Positions 23,976 to 31,175 of a stretch of 31,175 bases of DNA are shown here, in pieces. Under the pieces are notes generated by a model. It did not search any database. It saw only the letters and a list, made by a program, of their open reading frames with translations, and was not told where the DNA came from. The number at the start of each line of letters is the position of its first letter. Position 1 is the stretch's first letter. Source of the DNA: DASZFV01 sp036494575 (GTDB taxonomy: Bacteria > Myxococcota_A > Polyangia > Fen-1088); the NCBI GenBank assembly GCA_036494575.1, contig DASXOE010000004.1:1-31175 (forward strand), in the 5' to 3' direction. A program made the translations under genes and the position numbers.

Positions 23976-24206
23976 ATGGACACAAAACGGGCCAAGATCT
24001 TCATGACGGGCAGGAGTCAGGCCGTTCGCCTGCCCAAAGAGTTCAGGTTCTCCGGCGACACCGTGCGGGTTCATCGCGAAGGACATGCTGTGATTCTGGA
24101 GCCCGATGATTGGCCAGAGGGCTACCTCGAGTCCTTCGCCGGCATTCCGGCGGACTTCGCCCGACCCGAGCAACGTGAGGTCGACGAGCGCGACAAGCTC
24201 GAATGA
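23976..24206 (+). CDS. vapB: Antitoxin VapB (AbrB/SpoVT fold)
   Basis: A 76-residue antitoxin. Residues 6-50 form a swapped-hairpin AbrB-type DNA-binding domain with the classic KIFMTGRSQAVRLPKEFRF segment; residues 55-76 (acidic, DERDKLE end) should wrap and block VapC. ATG 23976 directly follows the operator palindrome, with no ribosome site. An internal ATG at codon 10 would remove part of the DNA-binding strand and is unlikely. It overlaps vapC by 4 bp (ATGA), a sign of coupled translation. Confidence 0.94.
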   Translation: MDTKRAKIFMTGRSQAVRLPKEFRFSGDTVRVHREGHAVILEPDDWPEGYLESFAGIPADFARPEQREVDERDKLE

Positions 24207-24601
24207 GGTTTCTCGTCGACACGAACATCTGCATCTACGCGCTCAAACAGGATCCGATCGTGCTGGAGCGGCTGCTCGAGCAGAAGCCCGTCGACGTGGG
24301 GCTCAGCGTGATCACCGAGGCCGAGCTGCGCACGGGGGCGGCCAAGAGCGCGTCGCCCACGCGGACGGCGCGCCTCCTCGAAAATTTTCTCCGCCCGCTG
24401 ACCGTGGTCGAGTTCGTGTCGGCGGACGCCGTCGCGTACGCCCAGCTCCGCGCCAAGCTCGAGCGCGCCGGCACGCCGATAGGGCCGCTGGACACGCTGA
24501 TCGCCGCTCAGGCCATGGCCCGCGGGCTCACGCTGGTGTCGAACAACGAACGCGAGTTTCGCCGAATCGGGGGGCTCCGGCTCGAGAACTGGACGACGTG
24601 A
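24203..24601 (+). CDS. vapC: Toxin VapC (PIN-domain ribonuclease)
   Basis: A 132-residue PIN RNase, toxin of the VapBC pair. The acidic centre is intact: Asp6 in FLVDTNICIYA, Glu41 in TEAELRTG and Asp97 in PLDTLIAAQA; the fourth position is in SNNEREF (Asn114/Asn115, with Glu116 close by). VapC toxins cut tRNA or rRNA at specific sites; the target here is unknown. It overlaps vapB by ATGA and ends 54 bp before the convergent osmC gene. Its length and family match the tRNA-fMet-cutting enteric VapC type, but the specificity is not shown by sequence. Confidence 0.94.
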   Translation: MRFLVDTNICIYALKQDPIVLERLLEQKPVDVGLSVITEAELRTGAAKSASPTRTARLLENFLRPLTVVEFVSADAVAYAQLRAKLERAGTPIGPLDTLIAAQAMARGLTLVSNNEREFRRIGGLRLENWTT

Positions 24602-24655
24602 GGTCCCGCGGTCTGGTCGAGGGGGCCGAGCTGGTCCCGGATCGGAAGCGGCGGC

Positions 24656-25165
24656 TCAGCGGCGGGCGGCCGTCGACGTCACGGGGACGGCGGCGCGGAT
24701 GGTCTGCGCGACGACGCAGTAGCGCTCCGTGAGCTGGATGAGCTTCGCGACCTGCTCGTCGGTCGCGTCGGTGTCGAGCTCGAAGCGGAGGCGCACGGCG
24801 GTGAAGCCGACGGGGGCTTCCTTCGAGACCGCGAGCGTCCCGCGAAAGTCGATGTCGCCTTCGGCGAGGACGTCGCCCGCGCGCACGTTCAGCGCCATGG
24901 CCTTCGCGACGGCCCCCAGCGTCACTCCGGCGCAGCCCACGAGCGCCTGGAGCAGCATGTCGCCGGAGCACGCTTCCTGTCCCGCGCCGCCTGTCGCCGG
25001 ATGCAGGCCCGCGACAGTGGGAGATGGGCTGGTCTCGACGATGGCCGTCACCGAATCCGTGTCCAGCCTCGCGCGCGCCCTGAGAATCAGCTGCGCCGCT
25101 TTGGGATCGTCCTTGTACTTCGCCTTCAGCGGCGCCTGGCGCGCGCGCAGCTCGTCGCCGGTCAT
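24656..25165 (-). CDS. OsmC/Ohr-like family peroxide-response protein
   Basis: A 169-residue protein with the OsmC fold. The two redox cysteines are Cys78 in ALVGCAGVTL and Cys150 in TERYCVVAQT, with Cys66 nearby in EACSGDM. Members reduce organic peroxides with thiols, though some act on other substrates. It is the last gene of the kor operon: it starts 13 bp past the korB stop, with an AAGG site inside the korB end. A 12-bp palindrome (25167-25178) overlies that site. Placing an oxidant-defence protein with an oxygen-sensitive Fe-S oxidoreductase suggests protection of KorAB, which is inference. Confidence 0.82.
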   Translation of the reverse strand: MTGDELRARQAPLKAKYKDDPKAAQLILRARARLDTDSVTAIVETSPSPTVAGLHPATGGAGQEACSGDMLLQALVGCAGVTLGAVAKAMALNVRAGDVLAEGDIDFRGTLAVSKEAPVGFTAVRLRFELDTDATDEQVAKLIQLTERYCVVAQTIRAAVPVTSTAARR

Positions 25166-25178
25166 CAGGCGCGCGCCT

Positions 25179-26234
25179 TCATCTGAAGGCCTCTTGCAGC
25201 TCGGCGAGCGCCTTGTTGCCGGGGCACAGCTTCTCGAACGGGACCTCGTTGAGCGGCTGCTCGATCGTGCCCGCGATCTCGTGCATCTCGGGCGCGGTCT
25301 CGTCGACGAAGAGGAGGCCCGTCGGCACCTGGCCGCTCTTCTGGTGGTCCATGAGGTAGCCCATGGCCTTGTCGCGCGAGCGCGGGTCGTAGCCCTCGGC
25401 GACCTTCGTGAAACGCACCACGCTGCCGTCGTGCATCGTCACGGCCGTCGTGCCGACGGGCTGCACCTCGGCCGTGATCTCCGCGGCGAGCGGCACGAAG
25501 TCGGCGTGCGAGATCTCGACGTTGCGGTCGCGCGTGTACTTGTAGCTCTTCGTCGAGCCCTCGTGGTCGTTGAAGGTCACGCACGGCGAGATGACGTCGA
25601 TGAGCGCGAAGCCCTTGTGGCGCAGGCCGGCCTTGAGCAGCGGCACGAGCTGCTGCTTGTCGCCCGAGAAGCTGCGCGCCACGAACGTCGCGCCCAGGCT
25701 GAGCGCGAGGATGGCCGGATCGATGGGGCTGTAGGCGTTGGCCTCGCCCTTCTTGCTCTTCGTGCCCACGTCGGCGCTCGCGGAGAACTGCCCCTTCGTG
25801 AGGCCGTAGACGCCGTTGTTCTCGATGACGTAGAGCATGTTGAGGTTGCGGCGGATGGCGTGGCAGAGCTGGCCGAGGCCGATCGACAGCGAGTCGCCGT
25901 CGCCCGAGATGCCGATGTACGTGAGGCCCCGGTTGGCGGCGTTGGCGCCCGTCGCGATGGACGGCATGCGGCCGTGGGCGCTGTTGAAGCCGTGCGCGGC
26001 GTTGACGAAGTAGGTCGGCGTCTTCGACGAGCACCCGATGCCGGACAGCTTGACCACGCGGTGCGGCTCCGTGTCGAGCTCGTGAAAGGCCTGGATGATG
26101 CCGGCCGTGACGGAGTCGTGCCCGCAGCCCGCGCACAGCGTGGACATCGCGCCCTCGTAGTCGCGCACCGTGAGCCCGAGCTTGTTCTTCGGGAGCCCGG
26201 GGTGGACGACCCGCGGTTTCGGAATGAAGGTCAT
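25179..26234 (-). CDS. korB: 2-oxoacid (2-oxoglutarate):ferredoxin oxidoreductase, beta subunit
   Basis: A 351-residue subunit carrying thiamine diphosphate and one [4Fe-4S] cluster. TPP/Mg binding is GDGDS (111-115) followed by ENNGVYGLTKGQ (138-149). The cluster ligands Cys34, Cys37, Cys68 and Cys218 have spacings like those of archaeal two-subunit oxidoreductases. It oxidatively decarboxylates a 2-oxo acid to the acyl-CoA with reduction of ferredoxin, together with KorA; the 2-oxoglutarate preference is inferred from the operon and family, and pyruvate or a branched 2-oxo acid is not excluded. It starts with an ATGA overlap on korA. Confidence 0.92.
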   Translation of the reverse strand: MTFIPKPRVVHPGLPKNKLGLTVRDYEGAMSTLCAGCGHDSVTAGIIQAFHELDTEPHRVVKLSGIGCSSKTPTYFVNAAHGFNSAHGRMPSIATGANAANRGLTYIGISGDGDSLSIGLGQLCHAIRRNLNMLYVIENNGVYGLTKGQFSASADVGTKSKKGEANAYSPIDPAILALSLGATFVARSFSGDKQQLVPLLKAGLRHKGFALIDVISPCVTFNDHEGSTKSYKYTRDRNVEISHADFVPLAAEITAEVQPVGTTAVTMHDGSVVRFTKVAEGYDPRSRDKAMGYLMDHQKSGQVPTGLLFVDETAPEMHEIAGTIEQPLNEVPFEKLCPGNKALAELQEAFR

Positions 26235-28072
26235 AGGGCCTCTCCCATCTGCTGCGTGAGCTGGCGTTTGACGCCGTCGACGACGTGGTGGGCCGACAGC
26301 GGGAACCCGCCGTACGCGAGCACCGAGCGCAGGCGCGCCTTGTCGATGCCCGTCTCGTTGACGAGCAGCGTGCGGAGCTGCGCGTCGCGGTTCTGCTCGA
26401 CGACGTAGATCGTGTCGTGGGCGCGCAGGAACTCCTCGACGTTGCCGCCGAACGGGAAGCCGCGCACGCGCATGAAGTTGGCCTTGATGCCCTGCTGCGC
26501 GAGAAGCTCGATGCCTTCGCGCACGCCCTGGTCGCAGCCGCCCACGGTGACGATGCCGATGGTCGCGCCCGGCATCGTGCGGATGTCGGGGCCCGGCACG
26601 TGCTTGGCGGCGCTCTTGTGCTTATGCGTCAGGCGATCGACGACCTCTTGGTACTCGTCGGGGATCTCCGTATACTTGCCGAGCTTGTTGTGGCCCGAGC
26701 CGCGCGTGAAGTAGGCGCCCTTGGGGTGCACGCCGGGCAGCGTGCGCGACGTGACGCCGTCGGCGTCCGAGTCTGAGTAGCGCTGGAACCGCTCCATGGC
26801 CGACAGCTCCGCGGCCGACAGGACGCGCCCCTTGTCGGGCCGGTACGTGTCGTCCCACTTGAGGCGCGGGCACATCCAGTCGTTCATGCCGATGTCGAGG
26901 TCCGTGAGCACGAAGACGGGCGTCTGAAAGCGGTCGGCAAGATCGAAGGCCTTCGGCGCCATCGTGAAGCACTCCTCGGGGTTCGCCGGGAAGAGCAGGA
27001 TGTGCTTCGTGTCGCCGTGCGAGGCGTACGCGCACGTGAGGATGTCGCCCTGCTGCGTGCGCGTCGGCATGCCCGTCGACGGGCCCGTGCGTTGCACGTC
27101 GACGATGACGGCCGGGATCTCGGCGTAGTAGGCCAGGCCGATGAGCTCTCCCATGAGCGAGATGCCGGGGCCCGAGGTCGACGTGAAGGCGCGCGCGCCG
27201 TTCCAGTTCGCGCCCAGCACCATGCCGATGGCCGCGAGCTCGTCCTCGGCCTGCAGGATGCAGAAGTTGTTCTTGCCCGTCTCGGGATCGCGCCGGTGCG
27301 CCGCGCAGAAGCCGCGGAAGGCGTCCATGAGCGACGTCGACGGCGTGATCGGGTACCAGGCCGCGACCGTCGCGCCCGCGAACATGCAGCCGAGCGCGAG
27401 CGCCGTGTTGCCGTCGATGAGGATCGAGTCGCGCGTCGAGTGGCTGCCGTCCATCGTCTTGAGGTGGAACGGCAGCGGGCACTGGAAGTGCTGCTTGGCG
27501 TGCCGGTAGCCGAGCTGGATGGCCTTGTGGTTCATGGCCATCATCGACTTCTTGGCGCCGTACTTCTCCTCGAGCAGGGCGTCGATGACCTTCATGTCGA
27601 TGTCGAGCAGCGCCGCGAGCGCGCCCGCGTACATGATGTTCTTCATGAGCACCTGCTCGCGCGGCTTCTCGAAGTTCTCGCGGCTCATCTTGGCGAGCGG
27701 GATGCCGAGCAGGTGGATGTCGGCGCGCTGGAAGGCCTCCGAGAGCGGCCACGTCGAGTCGTGGAGCAGGTACCCGCCCGGGCGCAGCTCCTTGATGTCG
27801 CGCGCATAGGTCTCGGCGTTCATGGCGACCATGAGGTCGTAGACGGGCGTGCGCGCCGTGTGCCCGTCGCCGTTGACGCGGATCTCGTACCAGGTCGGCA
27901 GACCCTGGATGTTCGACGGGAACAGGTTCTTGCCCGACACGGGCACGCCCATGCGGAAGATCGCCTGCATGATGAGACCGTTGGCGCTCGCCGATCCGGT
28001 CCCGTTCGTGTTGGCGATCTTGAAGGCGAAGTCGTTGACGCGATCTACTTTGGCTGTGTCGAGGTGTTCCAC
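26231..28072 (-). CDS. korA: 2-oxoacid (2-oxoglutarate):ferredoxin oxidoreductase, fused gamma-alpha subunit
   Basis: A 613-residue subunit. Residues 1-195 or so are the gamma domain (GTGSASANG and RMGVPVSGKN near 24-49); the alpha domain follows from about 215, with the family motif YPITPST at 240-246 and ILQAEDELAAIGMVLGA plus TSTSGPGISLM. A fused gamma-alpha chain with a separate beta chain is the two-subunit layout seen in archaeal and some bacterial Kor enzymes. The start is GTG 28072, chosen because it has GGAAG 8 nt upstream and limits overlap with korC to 28 bp; the frame remains open to 28150. The gene is co-transcribed with the upstream GltD-ferredoxin gene and with korB. Confidence 0.92.
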   Translation of the reverse strand: MEHLDTAKVDRVNDFAFKIANTNGTGSASANGLIMQAIFRMGVPVSGKNLFPSNIQGLPTWYEIRVNGDGHTARTPVYDLMVAMNAETYARDIKELRPGGYLLHDSTWPLSEAFQRADIHLLGIPLAKMSRENFEKPREQVLMKNIMYAGALAALLDIDMKVIDALLEEKYGAKKSMMAMNHKAIQLGYRHAKQHFQCPLPFHLKTMDGSHSTRDSILIDGNTALALGCMFAGATVAAWYPITPSTSLMDAFRGFCAAHRRDPETGKNNFCILQAEDELAAIGMVLGANWNGARAFTSTSGPGISLMGELIGLAYYAEIPAVIVDVQRTGPSTGMPTRTQQGDILTCAYASHGDTKHILLFPANPEECFTMAPKAFDLADRFQTPVFVLTDLDIGMNDWMCPRLKWDDTYRPDKGRVLSAAELSAMERFQRYSDSDADGVTSRTLPGVHPKGAYFTRGSGHNKLGKYTEIPDEYQEVVDRLTHKHKSAAKHVPGPDIRTMPGATIGIVTVGGCDQGVREGIELLAQQGIKANFMRVRGFPFGGNVEEFLRAHDTIYVVEQNRDAQLRTLLVNETGIDKARLRSVLAYGGFPLSAHHVVDGVKRQLTQQMGEAL

Positions 28073-29856
28073 GCGTTGCTTCCGGCTTTGGGAATCGTGA
28101 GCTCGAGCTTCTGCATGTCCCAAGCGCCCGTCGGGCAGCGCTCGGCGCACAGGCCGCAGTGCACGCAGAGGTCCTCGTCCTTGACCATGATCCTTCGCGT
28201 CTGCGGCAGCGGCCCCGACGCGAAGAGGCTCTGGCCCGCGTTGAGCGCGGGCACGGTGAGCCGCTTGCGCAGGTCAGCCTCGTCGCCGTTGGGCGCGATC
28301 GTGAGGCAGAGCACCGGGCAGACGTCGATGCAGGCGTCGCACTCGATGCACTGGTGGTCGGTGAACTTCGTCTGCACGTCGCAGTTGAGGCAGCGCTGCA
28401 CCTCGCGCGCCGTGGCTTCGGCGTCGAAGCCGAGCTCGACCTCCTTGTCGAGGCTCTTGAAGCGCTCGACGAGGTCGACGTGCTTCATGGGCGTGCGCTT
28501 CGCGGGGCTGTAGTCGTTGTGGTAGCTCCACTCGTGCAGGCCCATCTTCTGCGAGATGAGGTTCATCCCCATCTTGGGCCGCTCGGTGAGCGCCGTGGCC
28601 TGACAGTGGTTGTGGATCGAGATCGCTGCCTCGTGGCCGTGATTGACGGCCCAGATGATGTTCTGCGGTCCGAAGGCGGCGTCGCCGCCGAAGAAGACGC
28701 CCGGGCGCGTCGACTGGAACGTCGCCTTGTCGATGACGGGCATGTCCCATTTGTCGAACTCGATGCCCACGGCCGACTTGGCGTCGCGCTCGATGAACGG
28801 GAAGGCGTTCTCCTGCCCGATGGCGAGGATGACGGTGTCGCACGGGATGGTCACCGTGCCCGTGACCGTCGAGAGCGCCTTGCCCTTGGCGTCCTCCGAC
28901 CACGCGAGCTGCTCGAACTCCATGCCGACGAGCTTCCCGCTCTCGAGCACGAAGCGCTTGGGCGCGTGATTGATGACGATCTCGATCTGCTCCTCTTCGG
29001 CGTCCTCGAGCTCCCAGGGCGAGGCCTTGAAGAACCTTCGCGGGCGGCGCGCCATGACCTTGATGTCCGTCGCGCCGAGGCGCTTCGAGGTGCGGCAGCA
29101 GTCCATGGCGGTGTTGCCGACGCCGATGATGAGCACGCGCTTCTCGATCGACGTCACGTGCCCGAAGGCCACCGACTCGAGCCACTCGATGCCGATGTGA
29201 ACGTTCGCCGAGGCTTCCTTGCGGCCCGGGATGTCGAGCTCCTTGCCGCGCGGCGCGCCCGTGCCCACGAACACGGCGTCGTACCCTTCGGCGAGCAGCG
29301 CCTTCATGCTCGCGACGGGCGCGTTGTAGCGAATGTCGACACCCATATCGAGGATCTGCCCGCACTCGTCCGCGAGCACGTGCTCGGGCAGGCGGAACGA
29401 CGGGATGTTGGTGCGCATGAGGCCGCCGGGCTTGCCCTGCTTCTCGAAGATCGTGACCTCGTAGCCGAGCGGCATGAGATCGTTCGCCACCGTGAGCGAC
29501 GCCGGCCCGGCGCCTATGCACGCGACGCGCTTGCCGTTCTTGATCGCGGGCGCCTTGGGCAGCCGCTCCGAGATGTCGTCGCGCAGGTCGGCCGCGACGC
29601 GCTTCAACCGGCAGATCGCCACGGCCTTCCCGTCGACGCGCGTGCGGCGGCAGGCGGGCTCGCAGGGCCGGTCGCACGTGCGCCCGAGGATCCCTGGGAA
29701 CACGTTCGACTCGCGGTTGAGCATGTACGCGTCGGTGTGGCGTCCCTGCGCGATGAGCCGAATGTATTCCGGCACGTTGGTGTGGGCCGGACAGGCCCAC
29801 TGACAATCGACTACCTTATGGAAGTAGTTTGGGTCGTGGATGTCTGTGGGATTCAC
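28045..29856 (-). CDS. korC: GltD-like NAD(P)H:ferredoxin oxidoreductase subunit with C-terminal 2[4Fe-4S] ferredoxin (KorC-like)
   Basis: A 603-residue flavoprotein, first gene of the kor operon. The N-terminal GltD-type Fe-S cysteines are Cys18, Cys22, Cys61, Cys65, Cys69 and Cys82. The FAD loop GAGPAS is at 115-120 and the NAD(P) loop GVGNTAMD at 245-252. The C-terminal 115 residues hold a ferredoxin: Cys503, 506, 509, 513 and Cys564, 567, 570, 574, each C-x2-C-x2-C-x3-C-P, separated by a 50-residue insert; Cys489/Cys492 precede. Its size and makeup match the third subunit of the 2-oxoglutarate:NADP oxidoreductase of Azoarcus evansii. It likely passes electrons between KorAB and NADP(H). 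The start is GTG 29856 with AGGA upstream. Confidence 0.88.
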   Translation of the reverse strand: MNPTDIHDPNYFHKVVDCQWACPAHTNVPEYIRLIAQGRHTDAYMLNRESNVFPGILGRTCDRPCEPACRRTRVDGKAVAICRLKRVAADLRDDISERLPKAPAIKNGKRVACIGAGPASLTVANDLMPLGYEVTIFEKQGKPGGLMRTNIPSFRLPEHVLADECGQILDMGVDIRYNAPVASMKALLAEGYDAVFVGTGAPRGKELDIPGRKEASANVHIGIEWLESVAFGHVTSIEKRVLIIGVGNTAMDCCRTSKRLGATDIKVMARRPRRFFKASPWELEDAEEEQIEIVINHAPKRFVLESGKLVGMEFEQLAWSEDAKGKALSTVTGTVTIPCDTVILAIGQENAFPFIERDAKSAVGIEFDKWDMPVIDKATFQSTRPGVFFGGDAAFGPQNIIWAVNHGHEAAISIHNHCQATALTERPKMGMNLISQKMGLHEWSYHNDYSPAKRTPMKHVDLVERFKSLDKEVELGFDAEATAREVQRCLNCDVQTKFTDHQCIECDACIDVCPVLCLTIAPNGDEADLRKRLTVPALNAGQSLFASGPLPQTRRIMVKDEDLCVHCGLCAERCPTGAWDMQKLELTIPKAGSNAWNTSTQPK

Positions 29857-29928
29857 TTCTCGTCCTGGGGCTAGGCCGGGGGCAACGGCAAACGCGCGTT
29901 CGGCGGGGGCCGGCGTTTATGGCCGCGT

Positions 29929-29957
29929 AGGATAGACCCGTGTTTCTGCGCGGTAAA
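29929..29957 (-). promoter_or_regulatory. Predicted sigma-70-type promoter of the kor operon
   Basis: On the minus strand, TTTACC (complement of 29952-29957) and TATCCT (complement of 29929-29934) are 17 bp apart, 4/6 matches each. This puts the transcript start about 65 nt before the korC GTG. A nearby TTGACT farther upstream is an alternative -35. The rest of the 169-bp spacer (29857-30025) holds nothing I can name. Confidence 0.35.
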
Positions 29958-30025
29958 GTGCTGAGAGTCAACAGGGTGACGTTCCTGGTCGGCAGGAGCC
30001 CTCGCGGGGGTTCGGGCCCTCCCCC

Positions 30026-30367
30026 CTAGTGAGGCGGGGCTGGTCGCGAGGGTGCGCTCTGGAGACACCCGACGACGGCCTGCCGCTCCTTGACGCAGAC
30101 CTCCTGCCGCACGACGGGCAGGCCTTCCTCGTCGCAAATCCAGTTCTTGGTCGGCTCGGCCAGGAAGCAGGACTCGAAGCGCTTCAGCTCCTTCCCACAG
30201 ACGGGCGGCGCGTGCAGCTCCGCGCACTTCGTCTTGCACTCGCGCGGGATGCAGTGCAGGTCTTTGGCGCGCTGCTCGCAAATGGGGACGCACCGATCGC
30301 GGTGGCATCCTCCCGCCGAGAGGCAGGTGACGAAGGCGAAGGCCAGAGCGTACCAAATCGGGCGCAC
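30026..30367 (-). CDS. Cys-rich small lipoprotein, unknown function
   Basis: A 113-residue predicted lipoprotein. Residues 1-20 are a signal peptide ending SAGGC (lipidated Cys21). The mature part has ten more Cys (26, 30, 39, 44, 48, 57, 67, 78, 91, 101) in spacings such as C-x3-C, C-x4-C-x3-C and GKELKRFESC. An even number suggests five disulfides. Proteins like this are common in Myxococcota, without known function. The start codon is GTG 30367, lacking a clear ribosome site, which is the weakest part of the call. It diverges from the NmrA-type gene, with an inverted repeat between them. Confidence 0.72.
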   Translation of the reverse strand: MRPIWYALAFAFVTCLSAGGCHRDRCVPICEQRAKDLHCIPRECKTKCAELHAPPVCGKELKRFESCFLAEPTKNWICDEEGLPVVRQEVCVKERQAVVGCLQSAPSRPAPPH

Positions 30368-30384
30368 GCTCAGAAGGTGGCCGA

Positions 30385-30409
30385 GTCACCGCGTTCAGTC
30401 AACGGTGAC
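30385..30409. promoter_or_regulatory. Inverted repeat between the lipoprotein and NmrA-type genes
   Basis: Arms GTCACC (30385-30390) and GGTGAC (30404-30409), extendable inward by GTT/AAC around a 2-base bulge, lie in the 128-bp divergent spacer. This could be a regulator site or a leader hairpin of the minus-strand gene. No regulator gene is adjacent within the window. Confidence 0.35.
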
Positions 30410-30495
30410 CGAGGCCTTCGCGCTCGCGCGCGGACCTCGACAAGGCGGGCGCGCCTGCTAACCTCGCGCCCCTCTCACTCACCGAGGAGGATCCG

Positions 30496-31175
30496 ATGGC
30501 CGACAAGCTGATTCTGATCACGGGCGCGACCGGCCATCAAGGGGGCGCGACGCTGCGCCACCTCGCGAAGCGCGGCGGCTTCAAGCTGCGGGCGCTCACG
30601 CGCAAGCCCGAGGGCGACGCCGCCAAGGCGGTCGCGGCGCTCGGGGCGGAGGTCGTCGCCGGCGATCTGGACGACGCGGCCTCGCTCGCGCGCGCTCTCG
30701 CGGGCGCCTGGGGCGTTTATGCCGTGCAGAACACCTGGGAGGCCGGCGTCGAGAAGGAAGAGGTGCAGGGCAAGAGCATCGCCAAGGCCGCCCGCGAGGC
30801 CGGCGTGCAGCGCTACGTCTATGCCTCCGTGGGCTCGGCGCACAAGAAGACGGGCATCCCGCACTTCGACAACAAGTTCCGCGTCGAGGAGACGGTCAAG
30901 GCGCTCGGCTTCCCCTCGCACGCCATCATCCGTCCCGTCTACTTCATGGAGAACCTGCTCTCGCCGTGGGCGTTGAACGGCGACAAGCTCGTCGGAGGCC
31001 TCGCGCCGAGCACGAAGCTGCAGATGATCGCGGCCGACGACATCGGGAAGTTCGGCGCCAAGGCCTTCACCGACGCCGACCAGCTGAAGGACGTCGCCTT
31101 CGACATCGCGGGCGACGCGGTGACGATGCCCGAGGCCGCCGCGGCCGTCAGTCCGCTCGTGGGCAAGACGCTGAC
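30496..31175 (+). CDS. NmrA-like NAD(P)-binding protein (atypical SDR), 3' end missing
   Basis: Starts at ATG 30496 with GAGGAGG 5 nt before it (30484-30490) and runs off the window after about 226 codons. The N-terminal Rossmann motif is GATGHQGG (10-17); the pattern then follows NmrA/HSCARG proteins: ALTRKPEG, VVAGDLDD, YASVGSAHKKTGIPHFDNKF and IIRPVYFMENLL. NmrA proteins sense NAD(P) redox state or act as reductases of quinones or other small substrates. The conserved active-site Tyr-x3-Lys of classical SDRs is not present, as usual for the group. The role is unknown. Confidence 0.87.
   Translation, partial: MADKLILITGATGHQGGATLRHLAKRGGFKLRALTRKPEGDAAKAVAALGAEVVAGDLDDAASLARALAGAWGVYAVQNTWEAGVEKEEVQGKSIAKAAREAGVQRYVYASVGSAHKKTGIPHFDNKFRVEETVKALGFPSHAIIRPVYFMENLLSPWALNGDKLVGGLAPSTKLQMIAADDIGKFGAKAFTDADQLKDVAFDIAGDAVTMPEAAAAVSPLVGKTL

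Overview
The window is a very GC-rich stretch of bacterial chromosome with densely packed genes and almost no T- or A-ending codons, so long antisense open frames are common. The gene content fits the Myxococcota (former delta-proteobacteria). Pointers are a membrane-anchored kinase-like protein with a PEGA domain, an FHA-GAF-adenylate cyclase, a 1,716-residue tetratricopeptide protein, and Gly/Ala-linker and Cys-rich lipoproteins. The phylum-level call is inference from gene style, not from a marker phylogeny. I saw no rRNA, tRNA, CRISPR array, insertion sequence or prophage, and no gene-free stretch longer than 300 bp.

Layout. 1-2529: tail of a PIN-domain toxin, then a minus-strand nth (endonuclease III) and lipoprotein-esterase pair, and a small membrane protein. 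2546-9627: a GlcD-type FAD oxidase; an ErpA/HesB iron-sulfur carrier with a clear terminator; a 270-bp divergent control region with a heptamer tandem repeat; a rhodanese-MoeB/ThiF fusion; and a 1,214-residue flavin/iron-sulfur reductase that looks like the two Nfn (NADH-ferredoxin:NADP oxidoreductase) subunits joined in one chain. 9646-20069: a His-rich secreted protein, an FHA-GAF-class III adenylate cyclase, the giant TPR protein, an LPG-synthase/flippase-like membrane protein, a pseudokinase with a PEGA domain, and a small membrane protein. 20080-23879: a PhyH-type dioxygenase divergent from a Gfo/Idh/MocA oxidoreductase, a possibly decayed fragment, and argS. 23939-24601: a vapBC toxin-antitoxin operon with a 22-bp perfect palindrome ending 1 nt before the vapB start codon. 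24656-29856: a four-gene minus-strand operon, korC-like, korA, korB and osmC. 30026-31175: a Cys-rich lipoprotein divergent from a truncated NmrA-type gene.

How the genes work together. Two redox modules stand out. KorA, KorB and the GltD-ferredoxin subunit match the composition of the three-subunit 2-oxoglutarate:NADP oxidoreductase described in Azoarcus, which links oxidative decarboxylation of 2-oxoglutarate to ferredoxin and NADP(H). The fused Nfn-like protein could exchange electrons between the same ferredoxin and pyridine-nucleotide pools. ErpA (Fe-S delivery) and the rhodanese-MoeB (sulfur activation) sit beside the Nfn-like gene, which suggests an Fe-S/sulfur neighbourhood. A second theme is signalling: FHA, cyclase and pseudokinase genes lie around the TPR protein. 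The best candidates for something little described are the single-chain Nfn-like reductase, the pseudokinase-flippase gene pair, and the probably leaderless vapBC with its operator on the -10 box.
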